Shown: positions 1 to 11,667 of the stretch, one piece after another
Layout: each line of letters begins with the position of its first letter
How positions within the stretch are numbered: position 1 is the stretch's first letter
Assembly (NCBI RefSeq): GCF_024868665.1
Contig: NC_079892.1
Location: 5,949,545 to 6,013,544 of the forward strand
Source: Triplophysa rosa
Lineage: Eukaryota; Chordata; Actinopteri; Cypriniformes; Nemacheilidae
Length of the DNA stretch: 64,000 bases
Direction: 5' to 3'
Program-made: the position numbers and the translations under genes
Notes under the pieces: generated by a model
Seen by the model: the letters and a program-made list of their open reading frames with translations, nothing else
Databases searched by the model: none
Told to the model about the DNA's origin: nothing

Positions 1-441
1 CCTTACGATGTGACTATTACTATATAAAAGTAGGGTCGAGTTTTATTCTAAATAGGAATTTTAAAGGAGTTTATTAACAAAGTTAAACAATGGATAATAG
101 CCAGCTAGGCTTTAATAAATACAAACATGCCCATGTACGTGTGGACTCTCTTTCTGTATTTAAAAGTATTTCAGACATGCAAGGTTAGGTTCGTACACTT
201 TAGTGCACTTGCCACTTAGGATTTGTTGTTTCGTATCATGTTAAGTGCTGCTGCATTGTGTTTGAGAGGCGGAACGAAAAGCACGGATCTTTCGAATGAG
301 TGTTTGTGGAGTAGGGACCTTTGATAAAGAAGAACCATCAGCGGAAGTGTTTTCTGCATGACAGATTGTCATCACTGATATGAGAGGGTGTTTTTCAAAA
401 AAATAGTTTTTAGGTGCTTTTTTAGGATTTCTTGTTTTAGT
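1..441. other. Upstream region of usb1
   Basis: AT-rich sequence before the usb1 start codon. It presumably contains the usb1 promoter and 5' UTR. I saw no TATA box, CpG cluster or recognisable repeat, and the open frames here are short and unconserved. Confidence 0.4.
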
Positions 442-2113
442 ATGATCGTTAATTACAGTAGCAGCAGCTCTGAAGAGGAAGCTGAACGAGATGACGCTTC
501 GCCTCCTCAGAAAAGAACAAAACCTGACTCTGAAACCAGGTTTGGTGCGTTTGATCATGTGTATGCTGTCATTGATTGACCCCACGAGTCTCTTTTTACC
601 AGTCTCTTACAAAAACAACAATAAAATAGCTTAATATGACATTTATAGTAAAACAGTAACAGTAAGTGTGACATTTGTCGTGAAACTATGGTAAAACAAA
701 CAGTAATTAATCCGACTAAAAACTTGGTCACTAAAATTTTACTATAGTAAATTAATGGTTAATTTTCCTAAGGGGCGAGCATGTGGATCATGGATCTCTT
801 CAAAAGAAAGGCACCTTGACGCGTCGTCTGCCCCTGCCCGAGTCTGTCAGGGAGATGTTCAGAGAATCAGAGGAGCAGTGGACTGATAACAGTGAAGAAG
901 AACATGGAGGAAGACTGCGCTCCTTCCAACACGAGAGGGGAAACTGGGCCACATATGTGTACTTTCCTTGTAAGCATTTTGCCGGAGTGTTGAAACAATA
1001 GAACTTCAAATAGATTGAATGTTTATAAATGGGAATTGTATTGCTTTTAATGGACACAATAACGACATCTGTGGGTCTTTGCTGGTAATGACTTCTATTG
1101 GTGTATTGTTTTTATAGGCACTGTCATTTGTCTAACTGACCTTTGACCTCTCTTTAGATGACCCAGAAGAGGGATTCCTGGAGCTGCTTGATGATATGAT
1201 AGTGGCTGCAGGTGCTCACGGCATTCCTCTGACCCTGTGTGAAGAGTTTCATATCAGTATCTCAAAGACGGTGGTTTTGCGACATCACTGGATCCAGCCA
1301 TTTGTTCAGTCCATTCGGGCCGGGCTGACACAGTTTCAGAAGTGTGTTATCCTTTAAACATTTTTTTAATTATGCCTAAGTTATCTCCTGTGTGTCTGAT
1401 CAAGATTGTTTCCTCAGGTTTTTCTGCTTGGCTGATAAACTTAGGGTGTATTGTAATGCTGAAAAGACAAGGTATTTCATTATTGTATATGTTAATGCCC
1501 ACATCTCAAACAATGGCCACTGAACATGCATTGTTTTAATATCATAACATTATTTGGCATGTCATACAGGACTTTCCTTAGTATGGAAATCTCCACTGGG
1601 AAAACGCAGTTGCTCGAGCTCATTAAAATAGTGGATCAAACCATGAATGAATTCAACCTTAGCACCTTTTATAAGGTTAGTACAGAGAATTGTATTTGTA
1701 AACAAGGTTCCAATATATGTGAAACATTTAAACTTTCTACGAATAAAGACTAACTGAAACACTTTGTAAACATGGCCACTAAAACACCCCCTCCCTCTCT
1801 CTATATAGGATCCATCTTTCCATGTAAGTCTCGCCTGGTGTGTGGGTGATCACGCAGAAAGACTGAAAAGGACATGTTTATCAGAACTGCAGGTAACAAC
1901 TCAGATTTGCATCACAAACTAAACAAAGATGAGACAAGTATTGATTGAAAGCAAAGGTCATGGTGTTTGGGGTCTGAACTATAGTAACCTGTGCTCAACA
2001 CTTCTCAGGGTTTTGTTGACAGACATGAAGATGGTCCATTTCACATACAACTAAACTGCAGCGAGGTCCGCTGCAAATCTGGAAATAAAGTTTTTCAGTT
2101 TCCCCTCGAGTAA
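442..2113 (+). CDS. usb1: U6 snRNA phosphodiesterase 1 (Usb1/C16orf57)
   Basis: This gene encodes a nuclear 2H-family 3'-5' exonuclease that trims the U6 snRNA oligo(U) tail and leaves a terminal phosphate. Seven coding exons are visible: 442-539, 773-969, 1158-1341, 1418-1471, 1570-1675, 1809-1892 and 2009-2113. All have GT-AG borders, and together they give 275 codons plus stop, against 265 in human. Both catalytic HxS motifs are present: FHIS (His130/Ser132) in exon 3 and FHVS (His218/Ser220) in exon 6. Conserved family strings include [34 protein letters not shown] and VRCKSGNK. The start was chosen at 442 because the following [13 protein letters not shown] aligns with the acidic-serine N-terminus of the human protein. 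The upstream in-frame ATG at 388 would add an unlike hydrophobic stretch. Exon borders were placed by eye. Confidence 0.95.
1027..1110. repeat. Fragment of dispersed intronic repeat
   Basis: This usb1 intron 2 segment reads AATGGGAATTGTATTG, then a T-rich part, then CATCTGTGGGTCTTTGCTGG. It closely matches part of 6370-6440 in pla2g15 intron 1, so both are pieces of one dispersed family. I cannot name the family. Confidence 0.55.
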
Positions 2114-2217
2114 AACGCACATCTTTAGTGATCATGTGAATTTTTGACACTTCCAAAGTGTACTTTATTTTTAAAGCTTGTATTTATTAAAACTTTTAAT
2201 ATATTTGTACAGAATTT

Positions 2218-2223
2218 AATAAA
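2218..2223 (+). promoter_or_regulatory. usb1 polyadenylation signal
   Basis: A canonical AATAAA lies about 105 bases after the usb1 stop codon, followed by a GT-rich stretch. It is the best candidate for 3'-end formation of usb1. Confidence 0.6.
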
Positions 2224-3416
2224 GTGTTTGCAGTAAAATTCCCTGAAAGAACATTCTCTTCATTGTTTTACAATGTTACACAATGTTTTTGATGAAGACA
2301 AATTTATTGTACAGAATTGCAATGTGGTGAATCCAGAATATGTGCTTGTACCTTTTTTAAATGGTAGACAGTAGAAAATCTGACTGGTTGGGATTTCTTT
2401 AAAAATGTCAACACACCACATCCTGAAATTCAAAGATCTAGTTCCTCTTTCCATTGCTTGTTAAGAGTTGCTTTGTAGAATTTTCTTAATAAAACTGGCC
2501 CCATTTCAACCTTCTAGTACACATTTTAAGCCCCACATGTAAGCTTTTACAATAAGAATTTGTTAAAACAGTAAGTTAATGGAATTAAAAGCATGAAACT
2601 AAATAATTAATTAAGGTTAATGTTCATTTCTGAATCTACTACATTCATGCACATTTCACACTGTATAAATTAACATTAGGTAATGCATCATGAATTAATA
2701 TCAATTAATGCAGAATATTTATGAATTAAAAGTAAAATTGTTCATGATATGTGCATTCATCAATGTTAACAAATTGTACCTTATTGTAAACCACCCGAAA
2801 CGTTTTAAAAGGCAAAAACCACTTGTTTAACAAATCATTGTTTTATCATATTTAAGAGGTCAGTTGATAAAAATAAAACAAGACCATGCACACAGAGGTC
2901 ACAGAGGTTATGCTGACATGAATTGGGCAATAAGATGTCCGTCAAAGTTGCACATTCTACATACAAAAGCCCATGATAAAAATGTGTAAATCAATACACA
3001 GACAGTCAGAAAAACAACCAGTTACACAAGAATACTGCAATTTCAGTACAATTCAGATATAAACACTTTTGGAAAATCCATAAAAAAGCAATAGATAAAA
3101 TCTGTAGATTTTAAGAATTGATGGCCATAGGACATAAAGTAGGACAATGTTAGGAAACAGATTAATGGCAATCTATTACTTCAATAATGTGTGCTTAAAA
3201 TCTATATAAAATTAAACTTCTATAAAATTGATTTGATCCTGATAAACCTAAATTCCCCAACAGGGAACCTCTGAGAACCCATTATCGCAACTCGATAAGG
3301 AACATGATCCAACACTGATCAACCACAAGCGGTTCACATCCGCCCAAAAAGCAGAACCGCATCCCATCTCTTTGGCAAACAAGAATCGTCATTTTAAAGT
3401 GAAAGGCTAAATGGCA
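2224..3416. other. Convergent spacer between usb1 and pla2g15
   Basis: AT-rich sequence without genes. It should contain the pla2g15 3' UTR (minus strand). Around 2600-2790 there is TTAATG/CATTAA-rich sequence resembling the MITE at 12688-12932, ending in an ACCTTATTGTAAA-like string. I see nothing else in it. Confidence 0.4.
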
Positions 3417-6400
3417 TCAAGGTGAGCAGAGCACTGACTTTATATAGGAAACTGTGGTCATGTTTAACAGCATGGCAACGTGCTCATTCCCAGGCAGCTC
3501 TTTCATATACACAGGCTGTGTCTGCTGACCCATCCAGCGCTTGCACTGTATCGCGCTCAGCAGGTTGACCGTCCCGTCACCTTCTCCGTTGATGACGGTG
3601 GGTTCTCCATCCGGAAAAGTTGTGTAATTGAAGCTCTCAGCTGTAGGGATGCCGCTCCCATACAGACAATGAACGGGAACACCTGGAGGCTCCAGAGCGT
3701 TGACCAACGTTTCTGTGTCCTCCCTCATAGCCCAGCCATCTTCGTACTCAATGTCTTTGAAGAAGCGCTGATAGTCTTTGACGGTGTAGGTGGTGTTGGG
3801 GGTGGACACCATGACCTTATTCGAGGGCCACGTGTGGGCGTAGGGCAAGAGCCAGGTGGTGGATACGGCCGTTCGCTGCTGGGTGCGAATCTTCAGTGGA
3901 CTAATGACAGGAATGCGGTTGTTATCACCTTTAAAGGAACCGCAATGTTTAAATGATATAATATTTAAAATATACAAACAATGAGAAAAATTATTTACGC
4001 TGACCAATAGGCGACCAGAACCAGAATTACATTTTTTTACTCCATTTAGTCCGAAGGAAATAAATTGGACCCTTACCTGTTGCCATAACTCTAAGAGTTT
4101 TGGCCACTCCGGCCCACGGGGGGCCGAGAGACACAAAAGCCTTAATGTAGCGGTCCTTCCATGCCTGTGGTTGGTGATTAAGGAAATACAGCGTATACAT
4201 GTTCCCCATGCTGTGAGCTATAAGGACCACGGGACCACCAGCCTTTTCAGCCATCTCCTCGATCATATGCTGCAGTTGCAAGAAGTACTCCTTGTTCTCA
4301 TCTAAAAGTACAGACCAGAGGTCAAATGTAAAACGTCAAACTTCAAACATACCAACACCCATCATATTTATTTTATATATTTAAAATCATCTGCAAAAAC
4401 AATGTCATAAATTGCTGATGTCAAGCCAGACTGCAAATACTACAGACACATACTTGGGGCTTTACGCCAGTCATAGGGAGCTCCGCGTATGTCATCGTCC
4501 CTGGTATACCCACACTCAACCAGCGACTGCACTATGGTGAAGAAGTACATACCTTAAAGAAACAAGGCATTTGTCAAACAATGGAGTTGTTTGTTAATAC
4601 ATTTATATTATGAAAGAAAGTTGCTACTCACCCACACTTCGTTTACTGGGATCCAGATATTCTAAACTAAACGTCTTGCCAAACCCAGGCACTCTGACAT
4701 CCACCCCTGGAGGAGCTTCAGTGAGATGAGTGGTCCGATTGTACAGTAACCTGGTATATAATACAGATTCATGATAGTCAGCAAGAAGTTCTTCAATAAG
4801 AGGATTGCTTATAACTTTCAAGGCAGACCATATGTACTTTCAATTCAAACTTGTAATTACAGGTTTTATTGGGTAAAACGATGATTTGACATTTTTGTGT
4901 TACATTTTTTTGCTGTTTTATAAATTGCCGTGCTTAAATATTTTAAACCTGGAGTTAACAGCCAGAAGGTTTCACGGCAGGTGCCTATGTGAAAACTATT
5001 GGGGCATGTTGTCACAAAAAGCTGTGTCCATTCTTTTTTATTTTCTTATCAAACATGTTTTGTTTTTTGTACTGAGAATGTAATATATGCACATACACAG
5101 AAAGAATGAAACAAAAAAACATGTTTTTTTCACAATTCCTGTTTGCTCTATGTAATGTATAAAACAGCAGTTCCCAAACTTCATACCAAGACCCTACACA
5201 GGTATAATCTCGAGACCCAGCAAGATATTTTTTAATGGAAATATGGGGAGAAACACAAATTTGGCCTTTCTCGGTAGAGGGTAGTTTTGATTTTCCTTGT
5301 CATTATTTGAATAAAATTCAAGTTTATTTGCAATGCCAAAATACGTAAAGATATCAAAATCCTTGTCATTGCTAGTCAATAACTTGACTAACTGTTTTTC
5401 TCCACAACAACCAAGTGACTTTTCGCAACACACCTCATCCCACTGCGAGTCCCATCCAAAGCTTTCTGAAAGCCAGGCCTGGTCACATGACCACACACAC
5501 CATCAACTTTACCTCATGTTATCGATCCAGCAGTCAATGGCTACCGGCACCAGTAGCTCCAGGTTAAGCCATAATGTGAAGTAGTCTTCAGTCTTCTTGT
5601 AGCAGACGTAGTGCACCACACTGGGCTTGTCAAGTCTGGCTTCCAGTTGATTTCCAAGGTCTCCTGGAACTACAGAGAAAAATCCCATCAATGCTAATCT
5701 AACAACACTTTTATACAGCTAGTTACAGCTCAAGTCATAAATAAGTAAATTGATAACTCATTAATATTCATCAGTTATCGCAGGAAGCTCAATATGCAGC
5801 ACTTTACTTAAGATCTCCTCTGCATACATCTACAGATAGGATTAAAGACTCTTTGATTAAAAAGCTCTGATGCTATCATCACTCAATAGAGATTATCTAC
5901 TTAACACCTCATGATCAAACATTATCACTCATCTCTGCCTGTTTCTTCTGGTTTGAGCCTTTAAAGCATACCTTCAGTATTCCTAAATGTAGTTTCCTGC
6001 CAAGTTGTGTTTTTTAATCACCAGCCGGCACAGCTAGAATGGTTTCCCCGCATATTTAATATCAAAACCTCAACATATTTTGAAACCAAAAATGGGAATT
6101 TAATGTCAAAATACTTCTTGTTCCCCTTGTATGAAATGCAATGCAAATACTGGCTTGTCAAACACTACAAAGTGTACTTAAGATTGTCATACACATTTTT
6201 TGTTGAAACAACCTAAGATATTGCTGAACTATGCTGTAATGTTAGTTTAGCCATGTTTTAATTGAAGATATTATTACAATGGTTTATTGGGAGTGCACTA
6301 TTACACCACATGTTTTTGTATATGTACTATAATCAATACACATTACAGAAATTCAAATGGATGTAATGGTTATAATGGGAATTGTATTGGTTTTAATAGA

Positions 6401-7279
6401 TACTGTAATGGCCTCTGTGGGTCTCTACTGGTAATGTGTTGGGTTCGGTTGTATTGGTGGGATGTTATTTGGCCAATGGGAACTAACAGAACACCATTAA
6501 ATCCTACAAAAATCCAAAACACAGGGAATTATGTGATAATTTAATGTTAAACATGTGATGGTTCATAATGGTGGCCGTTAATGGGAACTATTAAAATGTG
6601 TATTGTTTTTTTCTGAAGGGTTGTCATTTAGTTCGTCAAGGTCGTCAAAGTCACAATTTAACCGGTTGCGCAAACATCCACAAAAATGATACCTACTTTT
6701 TTTTGTCATGTCATGTCATATGACCGTGTCATATGAGAAAACCGCCGAAGAAAAAACAAGACACCTCGGATCTTATTGTACTGATCATTTTCTACATATT
6801 TCATACATTTTTATATACATTTTCTTACAGTTGGTTTCGTTATTTTGCGAATGGTCTCTTATAGGATTTAATGCATGTGGCGGCTGTCTGACCACATGCT
6901 TCATATTTTGTTAACTAAATACTGACAACTATTATGACTGATCAGATATGATTGTAATAACATTTCATATAAATTATACATTATAAAAGGTATACATATC
7001 TGGTCTAGCCTATAGTACAGTCTGTAACGACCTTGTTTAAAAACAGCACATCCTGAGAAACAAGTAAACATGTGACATGTGTGAAGAACAGATAAACACA
7101 AGGAAATCTTCTGCACGGCATCTTCTGCAATAAAAACAAGACTTACTGAGAACCACAGGCGGTCGATCCGAGCACGTTCTCCCCTGCGAGCATTCCTTTA
7201 AACTTCTGCTGTCGGTAAATGACAACAACAAGCACAACAGCTGGAGCGAAGCGAGAATCAAGCGATGGCAGGAAAGCAT
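3417..7279 (-). CDS. pla2g15: Lysosomal phospholipase A2 (group XV)
   Basis: This is an acidic, calcium-independent phospholipase A and transacylase of the LCAT-like alpha/beta-hydrolase family. It acts in the lysosome lumen on phospholipids and ceramide. Six coding exons read on the minus strand: 7147-7279, 5513-5669, 4632-4750, 4454-4552, 4077-4301 and 3417-3928. They encode 414 aa, against 412 in human. An N-terminal hydrophobic signal peptide begins [20 protein letters not shown]. The oxyanion-loop region reads [10 protein letters not shown], the nucleophile motif AHSMGN carries Ser200, and the catalytic Asp and His lie in GDGTVNL and GNEHVAML. The start at 7279 was preferred over an in-frame ATG ten codons upstream because it places the signal peptide at the N-terminus. 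The neighbouring paralog lcat has the same exon plan. Confidence 0.96.
6370..6605. repeat. Dispersed repeat in pla2g15 intron 1
   Basis: TGGGAATTGTATTGGTTTTA and CCTCTGTGGGTCTCTACTGG are shared with 1027-1110. It lies in the long first intron (5670-7146), where I see no gene. Confidence 0.5.
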
Positions 7280-8353
7280 GTCTTTCGATGCTAAGATCTC
7301 TGCTGTCATCAGAGGATCAGTGATGAATTTATTTTATCTGTCCATCGTGAGGTTTAGGAGTGACCTGAGAAGTGTCTGTGCTGGGTCTGAGCGACAGTGA
7401 CAGCGCGATGAAGACGGACAATGTAGCGATCACGTAATAGGTGGTTTTTAAAGCAGCTAGACTCGATAAACAATGGCAGAAGTCATCGAGTTGGTGGGCG
7501 GGGCCGCGAGTGGATGGGCGTGGCCGCGTGATGCAATTCGACAACGAAATAGCGGAGTTGCCTCGAGAAGCAATCGAGGCTTATTTATTTTAATACATTA
7601 TCTGAATAATATGCACGAATAGTCAAACTTTTAGACACACATAGCCATTAGCTATTATTACTATTTTGACATTTTAAAAGAATTATGAACTCTTCTAAAA
7701 TATGAGTGAGGCTTATTAATCTTTTAAAAAAATAAAGCGAGGCTTATTAATCTTTGTCAATTAACATCTTATATTTAAACGGGTTTAAGGTAGCTACACT
7801 TTCCTAGATTATAAAATCATGATGTCATCAATTTAAAATGTCTTTTAATATTTTTATTTATTGTAAACAAATGAATATGTATACACAGTTTATATTTGTA
7901 TAAAACTAATTTCAATGGTTTTAAATGATTTTATGATCATGAGTGTGTTAGGTGATCAAATGTGTTAGGTGTCCAAAGTTAAAAAAAATTGAGTAAATAA
8001 CATTTTCGAACATGTTATAAATGTATTGTTATGTCACATTATTTAGTAAACATTGCATTATTGTCTGTTTCTGCTTGGTATTGAGGATTTTAGATCATGA
8101 TAAACTGCACATGCCCCATTTTGCTCTGTTTCACTCAGTGTGAGAATGATGTTCAAAGATCAAAAAGGTTTGATGGGAAAAAGAGATAAAAAGGGACTCC
8201 CAGTTTACTATATCTATATTTAAAAGAAAACTGGAATGTTTTTCCAGCTAAATGTTTTTGTGTGCACACTGTATTCGCTCTGCGCACACTTTGACCTCAT
8301 AAACTAGTTTAAAGGGTACAGATATCCAAATGGTATATTCAGCACTGTATATA
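7280..8353. other. Region upstream of pla2g15
   Basis: The first 280 bases are GC-richer (GGCGTGGCCGCGTG near 7515) and probably hold the pla2g15 promoter and 5' UTR. The rest, up to the solo LTR, is AT-rich. I recognise no gene or repeat there. Confidence 0.4.
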
Positions 8354-8358
8354 GACAA

Positions 8359-8958
8359 TGTCACGGCTCGGTGTGGCGGAAGAACCCAAATGCAGGCAGC
8401 AGCAGTGTTGAAGGGGTTAACAGAGACTTTATTAAATAAGGAACCACAAAACAAAAGACCCACAATGTGGTAACGAGGACAGAACTAATATAAAAACAGA
8501 AACAAAAATACTTCCCACAAGGGAACAAAACAACAGGACAAAAATAACAAAACAAAACATGACCAAACGTCAAAATTAAAGGCAGGGAAATCCAGAACGT
8601 TAAATGATAATCCCAAAGACAAGGCAGGGACAAGACGAGAACTCACAGAGTTGCACTTACGGGGGACATTCACCAAACACACACATACAACGCAAGAGCA
8701 CAGGACAAAGAAACAAGAGGGCATTAAATAGGAGAAGACAAACGAGGGATAATGACACAGGGCAGGTGGGAAACATTAGACACGGCAGGGAGGCAATACA
8801 CGAAACGAGAGGGGCGGGACCAATGACGAGACACGAGAAAACACATGAGAAGTAAAAAACATAAACAACTCATGGCTTTCTCACATAAAACCTAAGGGCT
8901 CTGTCCCGATCCTGCCACACGACTAGGAATTCATAAACAAGAAGGTAGGACCTTGACA
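8359..8958 (-). mobile_element. Solo LTR, reverse orientation
   Basis: This is a 600-bp segment with TGTCA...TGACA ends, flanked by the 5-bp direct repeat GACAA (8354-8358 and 8959-8963). Its left end is the reverse complement of the 3' end of the LTRs at 9130 and 10831: both contain GAACCCAAATGCAGGCAG followed by GGGTTAA and a TTTATT/TTTAAT stretch. The interior has diverged. The arrangement fits an older element of a related family reduced to one LTR by recombination. Confidence 0.8.
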
Positions 8959-9129
8959 GACAAAAGTACGTTTAACGAGGACAGATTTGTACACAACTAT
9001 TTTTTATAAACATTTTTATTGTCATCACCTGTAATAATTCGTAATACTTTAACAGTATTTTGGAATACAAAATTCCCTTTTTACATTGGAAATATAATTA
9101 ACAAACACGCTATCTTATACATACAAAAC

Positions 9130-9730
9130 TGTCAGGACTCTGTCCTTCCTGTTACGAGTTCTCATGCTCACTAGACAGAGTCGTGACAGAACCACGTCTT
9201 GCGGGTTTATGTTGCGTTTTGTGTGGAGACACGTGGCTTTGTTGTCACTGTCGCCGCGTGTCATCCTGTCTTGTCTTTCAGCCCCGCCTTCCTGTTTCTC
9301 CGTTAGTCTCCCATTAGTGTTTCATCCCTCTCTCCTGTCCCATCATCTTCCCGCCAGTTCCCATTAGTGTTAATCCTTGTCACCTGTCCTTCACCGTCCC
9401 TGTATCATTTTTCCCTCGTCAGTGGTTCACTTTATTAGTCCTTTGTTTATTCCCAGTCCTTGTCTGTGCATTGTTATTTGTACGTGCGTTTTATTCGCCC
9501 TACTGTCTGTGTCCTGTGGATTTTCCCTTGTGCTGTGGATTTATTACTTTTATACTCTTTGGACCTTGTTTATTTTGCCCCCTTGAGGGAAGTTTTTGGT
9601 TTATTGTTTTGTATTTTAGTTTATTTTGTCAGACATCCCCTCGTGGGTATTTCCTTTGTTCTTATTAAAGTCTTCTTTGTTTAACCCTTCACCTGCCTGC
9701 ATTTGGGTTCTGTCCTCCCGTTCCGTGACA
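9130..9730 (+). repeat. 5' LTR
   Basis: The 601-bp LTR differs from the 3' copy by scattered substitutions and a one-base T-run indel near 9410 (five T against four). An ATTAAA polyadenylation-like signal lies near the 3' end (about 9664). Confidence 0.9.
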
Positions 9731-9732
9731 TA

Positions 9733-10626
9733 ATGCACCGACTCTTTATGAACCCAGCAGGCAGCATGGACGCCGTACGTTCCCGCCAGGCTCGCCTCCT
9801 CTGCGGCATTCGCCAGGGAACCGGAGATGTGGATAATTACATGGGCCGGTTCCTAGAAGTCGCAGAGGAGATGGTGTTTGGAGAGGAGGAGCTGACGACG
9901 CTCTTCAACACCGGTCTCAGGGAACCACTCTCGCATGCGGAGATGAGGTCGCTGAGACCACTGGACTTTGATACTGTGTGGCAGTATGCCGTGGAGCGAT
10001 CGGAGTCCAGGGTCTCAGCTCAACCCGCCTGCCCATCTCCGCTGGTCGCAATCCCTGAGGGTTGTCTCCTGCAGATTGGGGTTGTGGGCGTCGCCAAGCC
10101 GTCCTCCTCGCCCCTTACAGCCTATCCACCCCAGCCCAGCCTCGGTGGCAAGCGGGGAAGGAGAGAGTCCTGGGGATCGTCCTCTGAGGCCTCCAACCCA
10201 GAGCCAGCCCTGCCTTTTACATCGTTCCTTCAGCCGACCACCAGGCGGGTGGCCCGGCTGAAGAAGAAGAGGCAGCGGTCTGTCCCAGCAGGCCTTCCAG
10301 CCGGCGTCCAGTCCAGTGCAGCCGGGATCCAGTCCGGCCCAGCAGTCGGCGTCCAGTCCGGCCCAGCAGCCGGCGTCCAGTCCGGCCCAGCAGCCGGCGT
10401 CCAGTCCGGCCCAGCAGCCGGCGTCCAGTCCGGCCCAGCAGCCGGCAATCCAGCCGGCATTCCAGGCGGCGTCCAGTCCGGTGCTCCAGGCGGCGTCCAG
10501 TCCGGTGCTCCAGCCGGCATCCAGTCCGGTGCTCCAGTCGGCGGTTCCCCCCAGGACTTCCCCTACAAAGTCCCCCAGGACTCCGCGCCCTCGAGCGCAG
10601 CCGGGGACAAGAACTATTTCCCCTAG
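9733..10626 (+). CDS. Gag-like protein of the LTR element
   Basis: About 297 codons. The open frame extends upstream into the LTR, but the first ATG inside the internal region is at 9733 (MHRLFMNPAG). The N-terminal half (DNYMGRFLEVAEEMVFGEEE, LTTLFNTGLREPL, FDTVWQYAVER) has the helical character and spacing of Ty3-type gag capsid domains. The C-terminal half is a low-complexity, Gln/Ser/Gly/Pro/Ala-rich repeat. No CCHC zinc knuckle is visible. The function in particle formation is inferred from position between LTRs and from composition, not from a confident family match. Confidence 0.65.
   Translation: MHRLFMNPAGSMDAVRSRQARLLCGIRQGTGDVDNYMGRFLEVAEEMVFGEEELTTLFNTGLREPLSHAEMRSLRPLDFDTVWQYAVERSESRVSAQPACPSPLVAIPEGCLLQIGVVGVAKPSSSPLTAYPPQPSLGGKRGRRESWGSSSEASNPEPALPFTSFLQPTTRRVARLKKKRQRSVPAGLPAGVQSSAAGIQSGPAVGVQSGPAAGVQSGPAAGVQSGPAAGVQSGPAAGNPAGIPGGVQSGAPGGVQSGAPAGIQSGAPVGGSPQDFPYKVPQDSAPSSAAGDKNYFP
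10306..10545 (+). repeat. 24-bp tandem repeat inside gag
   Basis: About ten units of eight codons, with consensus VQSGPAAG drifting to VQSGAPGG. The unit length is a multiple of three, so repeat-number changes keep the frame. The long antisense open frames here are by-products of this repeat. Confidence 0.85.
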
Positions 10627-10830
10627 GACTGTTCCCCCCACAAGCCCTTGTCTGTCCCAACCCCTCCCATGTTTGTTATTTTTGATGGCCCATCCCAATC
10701 CCATTTTGGCCTCCCTCATGTTCCCCCTAGTCTGCTCTGTGCTTTGGTGTCTGTCTTTGTGCCTCTCTGTTTTGGCCCGCTGAGGTTTCACCCTTGAGAC
10801 GCCGTGAGGCGTTTCTTGGGGCGGGGGTTC

Positions 10831-11430
10831 TGTCAGGACTCTGTCCTTCCTGTTACGAGCTCTCATGCTCACTGGACAGAGTCGTGACAGAACCACGTCT
10901 TGCGCGTTTATGTTGCGTTTTGTGTGGAGACACGTGGCTTTGTTGTCACTTTCGCCGCGTGTCATCCTGTCTTGTCTTTCAGCCCCGCCTTCCTGTTTCT
11001 CCGTTAGTCTCCCATTAGTGTTTCATCCCTCTCTCCTGTCCCATCATCTTCCCGCCAGTTCCCATTAGTGTTAATCCTTGTCACCTGTCCTTCACCGTCC
11101 CTGTATCATTTTCCCTCGTCAGTGGTTCCCTTTATTAGTCCTGTGTTTATTCCCATTGTTGTTTGGTGCATTGTTCTTTGTACGTGCGTTTTACTCGCCC
11201 TACTGTCTGTGTCCTGTGGATTTTCCCTTGTGCTGTGGATTTATTACTTTTATACTCTTTGGACCTTGTTTATTTTGCCCCCTTGAGGGAAGTTTTTGGT
11301 TTATCGTTTTTTATTTTGGTTTATTTTGTCAGACACCCCCTCGTGGGTATTTCCTTTGTTCTTATTAAAGTCTTCTTTGTTTAACCCTTCACCTGCCTGC
11401 ATTTGGGTTCTGTCCTCCTGTTCCGTGACA
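10831..11430 (+). repeat. 3' LTR
   Basis: The 600-bp copy matches the 5' LTR throughout, is preceded by the polypurine tract, and is followed directly by the CAAAAC duplication. Confidence 0.9.
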
Positions 11431-11667
11431 CAAAACATAATTCTAGTACATCACACACTTTAAGAGCTATAGTATCTATAATTGTCAATGTACAGAATAA
11501 ATACATATGATAAATTCTGTATAATACAAAACTAGAACAGAAAAAAGACTTATTGATGTTCATGACAAACTTCTGTACACTGATATCACATCAGTATACT
11601 TCTGCATTGCTTTATACAAATGTTACAATCAATCAGAAAAATGTCACAACATCTACAAGGTGGAGTT

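Larger units (their letters stand above)
9130..11430 (+). mobile_element. Gag-only LTR retrotransposon
   Basis: A 2.3-kb insertion between pla2g15 and lcat. Two near-identical LTRs, 9130-9730 and 10831-11430 (601 and 600 bp), begin TGTCAGGACTC and end CCGTGACA. Perfect 6-bp target duplications CAAAAC flank it (9124-9129 and 11431-11436). The internal 1.1 kb holds one gag-like frame and no protease, reverse transcriptase or integrase. A purine-rich tract, TTGGGGCGGGGGTTC, precedes the 3' LTR as a polypurine tract should. No TGG-type primer-binding site follows the 5' LTR. The element looks non-autonomous and young. Confidence 0.9.

Noticed and set aside
3480..3956. 158-codon plus-strand open frame opposite pla2g15 exon 6
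   Set aside because: A shadow of the conserved minus-strand exon, with no homology or promoter.
3961..3999. Cryptic exon in the open frame joining pla2g15 exons 5 and 6
   Set aside because: The frame merely reads through the short intron; splice sites at 4077 and 3928 give the conserved junction.
6287..6544. 85-codon frame in pla2g15 intron 1
   Set aside because: It consists of repeat sequence rich in Asn/Gly/Tyr/Cys and has no conserved features.
10306..10545. CRISPR-like array
   Set aside because: The 24-bp units are head to tail without unique spacers and encode an amino-acid repeat.
10015..10965. A 316-codon antisense open frame across the LTR element
   Set aside because: It arises from the 24-bp tandem repeat, which keeps several frames open. 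It has no start context or homology and is opposite to the gag frame.
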